Below, one piece after another: positions 10,962 to 22,900 of a DNA stretch of 64,000 nucleotides (positions are counted from its first letter, which is position 1; each line of letters opens with the position of its first letter). Source of the DNA: Bimastos eiseni (taxonomy: Eukaryota > Annelida > Clitellata > Crassiclitellata > Lumbricidae); NCBI GenBank assembly GCA_959347315.1, contig OY365817.1, forward strand, positions 4,446,643-4,510,642, in the 5' to 3' direction. The notes below the pieces were generated by a model, which saw nothing but the letters and a program-made list of their open reading frames with translations, did no database searches and had not been told where the DNA came from. The position numbers and the translations under genes were made by a program.

Positions 10962-13900
10962 CTAAATGACAACAGTAACAGATCCATTCACATATATTAT
11001 CATTTATAAGCCTTTCTTATGCGTAGGGGTCGCTCAGGGAGAATCTCACGAGTGCCCTCTAGTCAACCCAGCCGCAGTGAGTACATTGACCGTACAATGT
11101 GGGTGGGGTCATAAGAGGGAGTACTCATGAGTCTAGGACATTTGCCCCCTCCCCCGGACATTTGTCCCTCCCGTACAAAAAGCCCCCCCCGGACATTTGC
11201 CTCTGACAAAAGCCCCTCCTGACTAGGACAATTGCCCCCCCCTGCGTAGACCATAGGCTCGCTCAAATTACATATGCATGCTTGTATGTGTGAGCATATG
11301 ATGTATGGTTGTATACACAATATGTATGTGTGCATAGATGTGTCCATGTTGGCTAAGTGTTACTAAACCTGTAAAATATTTATTTTTTGCGAGTTGACAT
11401 ATTGCTTTGGTTCCTATACCTGCAAAGTTTGTTGATGAACGAGGAAGTCAATTTGATACCACTTGATATATAATGGTTGCTGTAAATAATTAGTGTTTTT
11501 ATGCGACATTGACATCTTCACGGATTATATTCTGAGATTATCATCTACATAGAGGTATTAACCCACTCTCACTCTTATTAACGAGAGATGATTTATCGTG
11601 TGTCACTGACGATTTGATAACCAACTGTAGCTGCTTACTATAGCTGACCTTCACCGCTTATTAAGACGTGTCATGGGCTGTAGGCAGTGTTTATGCATCC
11701 AGCACGATTAATAAAGATTCAGAACTGGACTCACTTTGTCTCCTATACAACACGATAATTAGTTGCTTGTTTTCATACTTTACATAATGGCAGTTTATTA
11801 TATAACTTGTTATCATCTGTTCATATTTCACACTAGGGGGACAATTGTCCGGGGACGCTTTTGTCTGGGGGGTGCAAATGTCCGTTCCCCGTACTCACAG
11901 AGGGACGACTGGCCACTTGCTCACATGTGACAAGGCTATAGGAAGTATTAAGTCACCAACATGTCATACTCTGCATGGATGATTCTCACACCAGCATTAT
12001 GACTCTTCACTCTGACTAACTGTTACTCATTCACTGATATCAAAAGAAAAAGCACATCAGCTGAGAGCTGATGTGTTTCTTTTGATATCAGCTGAATGTG
12101 ACGTCACTCCTGATACTGCCAGTCAGTGTTAATCAAATGTTGTTGTGTGGTCTACAGTTGAGGGGTTCTGGGTACACATTGGGTAAAGAGGCATCTCGAG
12201 CAGGCGCTATATAAATGATCTGAATCAATGAGAGCACTGCACGTTCTCACCAAAACTGAGGCGATTCCAATGGCGACGCCTGCGATGATGACAATGTTTT
12301 GCGACAGTTTCTGGTGCAAGATAGGAGCGCAAGGCTACAAAAAGTAAACAATGGTAAAGTCTACAAAAAGTAAACAATGGTAAAGTCTACAAAAAGTAAA
12401 CAATGGTAAAGTCTACAAAAAGTAAACAGAGTCTGCAAAAGGTAAATAACGGTAAAGGTAACAAAACGGCCTCTGCTAGAAGAAGTAAAGCAATGCTGAG
12501 TAATGTTGTAGCTAAACATCACATCTGCAGCACACGAGAAATGAGTAGCCATAGTTGAAGAAAATGAGAGCAACAGCTGCAATTCTCTTGCGCTGCTCAA
12601 ACTCCTACACTGCTTGTCGTTACCCTGAAACCACTAAAGACATCTTTACCTTGTTATTATTCTCCGGTTTACACTGATTGTCGGTTGATCCACCGTAGTC
12701 ACTGATACCCATGTCAGCTCCACAACATTGCAGCTGAAATAGCAATAAGACACATTGAATACGAATAATAGTAGGAAATAAGGAGAACAACAGGAACGAG
12801 GGGAGGAGGAAGAGGAAGAAGAAGAAGAAGACAAAGAAGGAGAAGACGATAAAGTAGCAGAAGGCAATAAAACTCGGATATCGGAAAATTCGCACAGTGC
12901 AATGTCAACATTTCCATGGGCATTTGTGCATGTAGCCTTTCGGAAGCATGCACCTTAAAGAGTCGGAAGAGACCAATTGGACGACCAAGGACATGTTTTC
13001 GGATGATGCATAGACAACTTTCGGGATACACACTGCAGCCATGCTGCAGGGACACCGTCATCCCCCGAACAATTGGTAGAATCGTGAAGACCGTCACATT
13101 CCAGAGAGGGGTTTCCAGGGAACGTAGTGGGTTGTGGATGATTAATAGCATGATAAATGTGTAATAACTAGGAAATATGACTGAAAAGAACGAACCAATG
13201 AGGAAACGAACGAATTATAGCTAATAATTAACTTAGACAAAGATCCATCATGTGTATTCAGCAGTTGTAGCTAGATCATCATATATTAAACCTCATAATT
13301 ATAGGCCTACGCTCACCTTGTCTTGCAATCCCTTCATAACCTTCTTAGCCTCGTCGACCTTCTCTTTGACTTTCTGGATCTCTTTCTTCAGGACGTCTGA
13401 AATCTTTGTCTTCAACTGAAAGTTCATTCATGCATCAACAAACATAAGTAGTAGGAAAGTCAATAAACTAGGACAATTGACCAATATTATGGTCAATTCA
13501 CCACCTAAATAGGTTATAAAACCTATTATTAACCTATAATTAGGTTACAAAATCATCAAAAATCACAACAACCCACATCATGGTTCTAATACCAACCAAA
13601 TAGACCACCATAAAATTGAAAAATGAGCCACAATTCCTGCACAAACCATGGTCAAAACGTCCGCCAATAGGTCAAAAGTCACGGAAATTTCCAATAGTTT
13701 TGATGATGAGTCATTGCTCAAAAAGCAAAAAAAAATTCTTTCATATATAAAATGAATGAAAATATTTTTCCTTTTTCACTTAAAGGAATGTCAACACAAT
13801 AATTATAAAATGGAATATACAAGAAAGACTGTTATTGAATTAAGCAAAATTGCGTAACAGAGCGGAATTGTAGGTTATACACGACTACGAAAAGCGGATT

Positions 13901-16900
13901 TGATTGCTAAAATTCAAGCTCACGGGGCTCAAACACTCATCCCCTCATATTTTACTCCAATCTCATCCAATGCTAGTTTGATGGACGCACCCGTTCCCGA
14001 CATTAGAGTTCCAGCACTCGTTCCCATGCCAGCTACGACAGCACGAAAAATATTCGTTTAGACTAAGTCTGCTATTAATACATTCGCAAAGTGGATTGAA
14101 GGGTACGTACCAGAAGAACCAAGGAGAAAGATGAACGAGAATATAGAAGCACTGAAAGCTAAAGTGAATTCTATATTCGGTAAAATTCTTGTGAAAACAC
14201 GCTAAATAAAAGAGACGGCTACAGCTATCAAGGGCTTCACAAAACAATACACGGTCGAAGAAGCAAACGGAATTGACGCCACATCTTTTCTTGACACCAT
14301 TCGAGCACAGGGGGTAGACTTGTTGACTAAAAATCGACAGACTAAGGTTAATTTCATCCTTACCTTCACAATGGAGCGTATTGATATGAAATCCGGGCAA
14401 GTAGATACCGAGGATTTTCCGTTTCCCTCAAAGACTGAGGTGGTTCTAGACTCCACCGATACGAGCGAAATTTACAACAATGCGAAAGATAAAATCCTAG
14501 AGTCTATGGCAGCCTTCCAGATGCGAGGTAGTAACTGGAGACTTAGAGCGGCTCAAAAATTAGAAATCAACACGGCTGCTTATAAACCGCTGAAGGGTAG
14601 TTCTTACATTCCACTACCGAAATGTCTAGAGATTAAAATGGCTATTGTTAATATGAAGAACGAAGACGAAGAATGCTTCAAGTGGTGTGTAACGAGAGCC
14701 TTAAACCCTGTTGACGAACATTCGGAAAGAATAACGAAGGAATTAATAAAACAATCTGAGGAACTTGATTGGTCCAGCATTGAATTCCCAGTCGCAGCGG
14801 ATGCTAACGTGATAAGTAAGTTTGAGAGATTTAATAATATTAGTATTAATGTTTTCGGTCACGAGAAAGATGTTTACCTATTCCCACTATATTTATCGAA
14901 GCACGAGAGCGATATCGGTGTAGATCTATTACTCATTTCTGATGGAGAAATGAAGCATTATTGTTGGATAAAAAACCTTAACAGATTGATGGCGGTTCAC
15001 ACAGAAAACTCATCCAATTCGATGCATTATTGTAAAAGATGTTTAATAGGATATAGAAATATAGTCATTACATAAACATACCGAGTACTGTTCCCAACAA
15101 GCTGCTCAAAAGATAGAACTTCCAGAACCAGAAACTATGTTGAGTTTTAAGAAGTATTATCGAAAGATGAGAGTTCCCTTTGTTGTGTACGCCGATTTTG
15201 AATCTTTCATTAAACCTATTGACACCTGTCAACCAGATCCCAACATGTCTTACACCAACGATATCAAAAACACGTTCCAAGTTCTTCCTGCTATTATATA
15301 AAATGTTTTGACGATGACCTATATTCTCAAGCTCCTGTGCCGTTCACAGCAAAGAGCGAAGACGATGATGTAGCTCAGATATTCGTAGACAGTCTTATAG
15401 AGAACATAAAAGATATCTATGATAGATTTAAATTTCCAAAGAGAATGATATTTGGAAAGAAAGAACAGGCGCTATTCGATTCCGCTATCGTTTGTCACAT
15501 ATGCGAAGGCGAACTGGGTAAAGATCGAGTTAGAGACCATTGCCATTTAACTGGAAAATATAGAGGCGCCGCTCATAAGAATTGTAATCTAAATTATATA
15601 GTTCCCAAGTTTTTCCCAGTATTGTTCCATAATCTATCCGGTTACAACAGTCATCTATTCGTAAAGAAATTACGAGGTGATGATAACGAAAAGATTAATT
15701 GCATTCCTAGCAACGAAGAAAAGTACATCTCTTTCAGCAGAGAAGTCGTAGTTGATAATTTTATGGATGAAGAAAATAAGTTAAAAACTGTCAAACGAGA
15801 ATTACGTTTCATCGATAGTTTTACATTCATGGCGTCGAGTCTCGACGCTTTATCGAAGAACCTGAGCAAAGATCAGCGTAAGAATATAAGCAAACACTAT
15901 TCTGGTAATCAGCTCGATCTCTTGCTTAAAAAAGGATTATATCCTTATGATTATGTTGATTCCGTCGATCGACTGAACGAAACAGAACCACCACCAAAGT
16001 CAGCATTCTACTAAATACTTAACGACTCAGATATTAGTGTCGAAGACTACAACCACGCACAGATGGTATAGAAAGAATTCGGATTCAAGACGTTGAGAGA
16101 ATACCACGATTTATATAATGTGACTGATGTCCTCCTGCTTGCTGATGTATTTGAGAATTTTAGAGATGTATGAAGTGAGAACTATGGCCTAGATCCCGCT
16201 TTGGTATTAGACTTCTCCAGGTCTTGCTTGGGATGCCGCATTGAAGTTCACAGGAGTAAAGTTGGAGTTGTTGAGCGACTATGATATGATACTAACGGTT
16301 AAGCATGGAATAAGATGCGGTGTTAGCACCATTTCACATCGTTATGGATAGGCAAACAATAAGTATATACCATCGTTTGACGATAGCAAGCCTTCAACAT
16401 TTATAACCTATTTAGACTCGAACAACCTGTACGGGTGGGCGATGTGTAAAAATCTACCAACTCATGGGTTCCAGTGGATGGGTAACGATGAGCTAAATGA
16501 TTGAAGATCTTCACCATGTATATAAGAAGTCGATTTGGAATATCCTAGAGAATTGCACGATCTTCCCAACGACCATCCTCTTGCTCCAGAGAGCGTTAAA
16601 GCTAAAGAATCAGATGTGTCAAAACTTATTCCAAACCTGTGTAATAAAGTAAAGTATATGGTCCATTACGAAAATTTAAAGCAGTATGAAAGTTTGGGTT
16701 TGAAGATAACGAAAATTCATCGCGGAATTAAATTTGAAAAAAGTGCTTGGCTGAAAATGTATATAGATCTAAATACTAATCTGAGGACCAGAGCCACCAA
16801 CGATTTCGGAAAAGACTTTTTCAAACTAATGAACATTAGTGTGTTTGGCAAGACGTCTGAGAATATTGAGAATCGTGTAGACATAAAATTGGTGTGTAAT

Positions 16901-19900
16901 GAGAACGAAGATATTAAGCTAGCAGCGAGAACGAGTTACGACACTCGAACTATTTTTGATGAAAACCTAATCACCATTCACATGAAACGGACGAAGCTAT
17001 GTTACAACAAGTCTATATATCTTGGTATATGTATTTTAGACTTGAGTAAAACTATAATGTATGATTTTCATCACAATTACATCAAGAAAAGGTACGATGA
17101 GAGAGCAATGTTACTTTTTACAGATACGGATTCTTTAGCCTATGAAATTAAGACCGAAGACTTCTACGCCGATATAGCTCACGACATTAGAAGTAGGTTC
17201 GACACTAGCGACTATCCTAAAGACCATCCCTCTGGTATAGAAACTGGCATCAACAAAAAGGTCATTGGCATGTTCAGAGATGAAGCAGCTGGTAAACAGA
17301 TCAAAGAGTTTGTACGTTTAAGATCGAAATTGTATTCGTACAAGATGGCCGGAGTAGACCACAAAAAATGTAAAGGTGTCAGGAAGAATGTCGTTAACAA
17401 ATCACTCACTCACGAAGATTACAAAGACTGCTTGTTCACCAAGAGAGAACAATCGAGAAAGATGAATGTCATTCGATCGCACCTTCACGATGTCTACAGC
17501 GAGGAAATAAACAAGGTAGCCCTCTCAGCGGAAGATGATAAACGAGTGATTCAGCAAGATGGAATCCACACTTTAGCATATGGACATTATTCTCTAATAT
17601 AAAATGAGTATTAAACAAATTGATGTCGAAGGCGTAATATTGCTTTGTCGAACGTTGATCTAATCGAAGCGGCGAGGAAACTAAATATAAACAATTTCAT
17701 AGGAGTTTTTCTAAGAGACAAGTTGCCGAAGAGGCCGAGAGCGAACGAATGTGGCATCCTTAATCTCGATGATTCTAACGGTAAAGGAACGCATTGGACG
17801 TGTTGGATCAAGCGCGCCAAAGATAAGATTTATTTCGACAGTTATGGACTACCTCCACCAAACGAAATTGAGAAACTATCTACAAAGACCGCTGTTTTGC
17901 AACAGCGAACGAATACAACCTAACGGTGAAGTGTATTGCGGTCATTTATGTTTGTATGTATTGAAGAAGACGATCAACGATGGCTGCAAATTTCAAGAAG
18001 TCGTAAACGAATTGTTTTAAATAATAATTTTGTATATATAAAATGCCTGTTGATAAATTTGGACGAACCGATACTGGATCAACTCAAAGAATACTTTCTG
18101 GAGGTGTTACTCTATCTCAAGCGAGTAATATATTTCCAAAAAGAGATGGAACGAACGCAATGGAGGGTGATTTGGAAATGAGCGTCAACTCGATAAAAGG
18201 TTTACCTTACCGACTGACATTCATCCCCTAGTCTTAGCCAGCCAGGCTGCGAGCTTTGGAGAAGTCGAAGCCTTAGTCAACCAAGCGATACCGAATAATT
18301 CTGCCAGCGATTACCTGAGAGCATGCGTGACAGCGGCTCCAACCATGACTTCTGACACAACGATTATAAACAGTTTAACTTACAAAGCTAGTGCTAGCAG
18401 TTTTCGCAGTGTGCTTGGCCATGAATTCAGTCCATGGAGGGCTTTTCAAAACGCTTTTCCCTACCCCGACATTTGGGTCTCCGAAACAACCGCAAATGTT
18501 TGGATACAGATGAAGTACCCCATTCCTCTATCAATGTCGGGATTTTACATCGTCGCCGGCCGTTCTGATAAAGAAGAAATTACTAGTTGGAAAGTTCAAG
18601 CTAGTAACGACGGAATAGTATTTACAGATATTCTAACCTCTCAAACGAATGTCCTCCAGTTTGGAGTTTTGATAAAGTTTGCATTTCCCGCTTCGTCTGA
18701 CTACGCGTATTGGAGATTTCATAATATATCCACGGGTCCTGGTGATGAAACAGCCTCCGTCTGCATGCTACAGTGGAAATCAACGCTGGTCGATCTCACA
18801 CGAGAAAGAAAATGTTACGTCGGTTACGTGCCGAGGTTAACTTCGGACACTGGTAATTATGGTTTTCAAGCGAACGCCAGTGCTTCAGCTCCGGATAACA
18901 AAGCCTTTCATTCATTCAAAGATGAAGGAGAATGGGTGTCTGAGGTTAGCGCAACCATGAAAACGTGGATATCTATCAAGTGCCCAACCGCAGTAAGAAT
19001 CTGGAAGATCGGCTTGAGGGGGAGAAAAAAACAACGAAAGGATTTCCGACTGGAGAATAATCGCATACAATTATGAAGGACAAGAGGTTATTATTTACAC
19101 GTCGCTTAATAACACTTATTTAGGAAATACTTACCAAGAATTCTTAATCGATTCAGTTGGAAAATATCAGACCTATAAGTTAGATTGCCTTCAGGCTGAA
19201 CCAGGGAAGCCAGGATTAAGCGTGATGCAGTTATTCGTGTATGATAATTAAAATAAGAAATTATTTTCACATTTCAGCTTAAAGAAAATATATTCTATAT
19301 ATAAAAAGATGATTGTCACACATAAAACGTTTAATCCGGGTAAAATAATCTTTAAAGTCGTGAATAAGACGAACAACTTTGGTCAACGAATTGAAATTAA
19401 GTATAAATACCCGAACGGTGTCGAAGGCGATTTTCATATCCAAACTCCATCATTAAAAAGTTGAGGCATATCACCAGATCATGGTTTTGATAAAACCGTT
19501 GGCCATATTGTTGGTTATAGTATACCAGTATTGATGTATGATAGGTATTTGGAACCAGCTGAGGAAGAATTGGAGACAATCGGTATGTTTGAAAGTATTT
19601 TAGAACGCATTCAAAAGCATCTGCTCGATCCTGATACAAAAGCGGCTTCGAAAAAGAAATATGAAGATTCACAGGTTAAACAAATGTCAATTTTTTATCA
19701 ATAACAGGAAGACGAAGCGCCAAAGATGTACCCGAAATTGTTAACTGCGTATGGATATAACAACCGGATTTTATGATACAGACGATAATCCAATCGACCC
19801 TCTTACGCTAATATCCACTCCGTGTAGTGTCGTGTTAGATTTTTCATGCAGTATATTTTTTTTCATCGGAAATAAACCGTCCGCACAATTAAGAGTAGAG

Positions 19901-22900
19901 GATGTTGTATTAATAGAAAGAATTGAAGTACGAAAGCGAGAAAGGCGTCTATTTGCTAAGAATTTCACAAAGGTTTAGCTAACAAAGTGTTGATAGATTT
20001 TAAATGAGAAACATCATTGAAAATATAAACCACAAGATCAACAACTTCGTTATCTCCAGATACCACGATATACGACGTGCTGTAACCCGGTTCCGTTTCT
20101 ATCCTAGTTTTTGTAAAAGTATGTCTTGTTCTCTTTGTTCATTTGCAGCTTGTCGTGAATGGGCATATCTCACGACCCCTCGAATACGCTCATGTAATAT
20201 TCCGTCTCACCTCTACCGTAATCAGGTAGAAATAGCCTGCCTACTGTACCGTACAGATATTGCTTCGTTTTAACTGTGTAAACTACGTCTTCTTCCAAAG
20301 TTTCGAAATCTATAACTTTACGAGTTCTCATTTTTTATTAACCAGGATAAAACTTTATATCAACATCTTAATCTCGTATCTATTTCTCCATAATTTTCCG
20401 TTGGAACGACGTATCGTATTCGCGACGACTTTTAGCGCCATACTCGACTTATACAACGACGGGTAGACGGCTGTTTCGTTCGTGTCGGTATCTAAAATCT
20501 CTACGCGTATGGGATTATTTCGAATCGTTTTTAGATGTTCGTACTCGGGTGACACATCCCTTTTCTTCTTCACCGGCGCCTTCAGTTCTGATTCCGATAA
20601 AATACCCTTCTCAACTAGTATTCTTAACATTTCTGGTTTGTTCATATAACTCGGCTTTATTCCATTTTCCTTTAATAGCGATATCAGTTGTGAGAGTTTC
20701 ATTTTTTATAATAGAAAATATTTTCTTTAATATACAACGCTCATCTTCTGACCGTCTGATTGGAAGTTTAGCAATTTATCTGAAATGACAACTGCATAAG
20801 CATCCGTTCCAACCGGCACCGCAGCATTGAAAGCAGCCTTGATCTGGATATCTACGACGGATGACTTTAACCGCTCTGATTGTTTACTTACATCGAAGAC
20901 GAAGAGCGGATATAAATCTTTGTAATCAGCCGGCGTAATGTTGCTCTTAGTCACGAGCTGATCCATCCCATAGAATTTCTAGCTAAAGGTCGCGGCGTCT
21001 CTATAAACTCTCGAAAATTGCTGATTCGGGAATGATAAGTTGTAATCGACTGCTGGGTATCTTTCTTGATTCATCATCACGTACATGTTTTTAATAACGC
21101 AATGATCGAAAATTGATGGATTAGCTTGTTGTTTGCCGCTTCGATTCGTCTGAAATCCAACGATAATATACCTCGGTTTTTCCGGCGATGACTTTACGCT
21201 AAGTCGCCAACTGAATGTGGTAGAGGGGGTAACCGCTACGGTATCGCAAAGATGAGCTCGGTAGGCTACTGGCAACGTTGCCTTTGATTCGATGGTTTTG
21301 TACAGCTGCATTCTTTCCATGTCGTATCGAATCACATGCGGCATAAACCATGAAATTTTGCTGATGTTGACTTTACCAGCCGATTTGCCCTAAAAATATC
21401 GTCGTCGTCGGCTTTGCGAACGAGAGTTAAAGTATGCTTCATGCCGTAGACTATCTTATCGTAATCCTCACAGAATCGAAAATTGTGCTTCAGAGGTACT
21501 ATGAAAATAAATGTGCCCTTTGCTGTTGGTTTCTGAATGAGATACGCCTGCCTTATCGCGAATCCAGAGTTGTCGGCTCTAGCAGCAGTCGCGGCTGTAT
21601 CTTTAGTCCATAATTGATAAAGTCCTTGCGCCAGAGCGAAGTCGTTTGGATATTTCAGCAACCCTAGCATAGTTGTGGATTGTCCCGGATGAAATACGCT
21701 TTCAATCTCTTGATTCGATAGGGAATACGAAATTTGACTAAAGAGGTGCATGAGTCCGTTGTTGGTTAAAGCTACATCATCGCCATCGTTGTAAAAGGTT
21801 CCATCCGCTTTAGTCAGTCTGCCTTCGAAAAGCAGGTATGACTCAGCTGGATGGCTGAAAAGATCTTGAAGTTCGATGTTCACGCGAATTTCCCCAGGGC
21901 TGTTAAGATTCGCCCTCGCCACTGGTTCGTACTCGTGCCATTCATATCTCTCGACCGCCTCATCTATTATAGTATTTTCAGTAAATCTTAGAATATCCGA
22001 CTGCATTTTTTAAATATAGCAATAAAATATTTTAAGCCAACTTCATTGCAGATCCACGCACCAGATCTTGGATCGACACGGCGCCACCGTTACCGGATAG
22101 CAAATTATTGATATTCGTATTTCTGTGGGGGTATATTAAACTCTTAAACGTTTCCTCACTACCTCGACTAAGTGCCGTATTTACGTTGGGGTGTATTAAA
22201 CCCTATAACAAACCCTTGCTCTGTTGGCTGAGTTCGGCTGATTGCGGCGGATTAAACATCTTTGCCGCTGCTTTATCCACCAACCGCTTTCCAGCATTGA
22301 TAGCAACGGTCTTACCAACATCTATGGCCTTTTTTCCAATCTCCGTTGCAGCGCTAAATGCGGTTTTTTGCTACCTGTCTCGCCGCATTCGAGGATAACA
22401 TTCTTTTGAAAAATCCTGATATCGTATCAAATATTCCAGAGCCTCTTACGACGTATCCTTTAGTAAATCTTCTCTTAGTTATGACAATCATTTTATAATT
22501 GTATCATTAAATTTTTATACTCTAACGCATCTATCGCATTTTGTCGAAGCAACTCATCGCAGATACCGACTATCTCGTTTCTTAATCCCGTATTTCCCGC
22601 TATGAAGCTAGCCATTCGTAGAATTAACATATACACTAGCGCATTAGGGTCTTGTGGGAGAACTACGGCCCCTTCGTCCGTTGAGAACCTCCCTTGTCGC
22701 GTCGAGATCTTTCGTTCGAGCAATGGCTTAATGATTTTTAAATATTTTGCACCTCTCGACGATTTGGGTTTATTAGGATTTTTCGGTAGATACAAGGCAC
22801 CCGTCGATTCAAGAAATTCCCAGTACTCATCCAGATCGTTTTGACTGTATATCGACTCCTTTGGTTTCTTCATCGTCATCAATTTCCATAGCTCCGAAGT

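Noticed and set aside
12646..13151. Minus-strand ORFs of Leu/Ser-rich protein over exon 5 of the tetraspanin
   Set aside because: They read a GAAGAAGGAG-rich intron stretch and the exon in wrong frames; the phase-0 exon model is far better.
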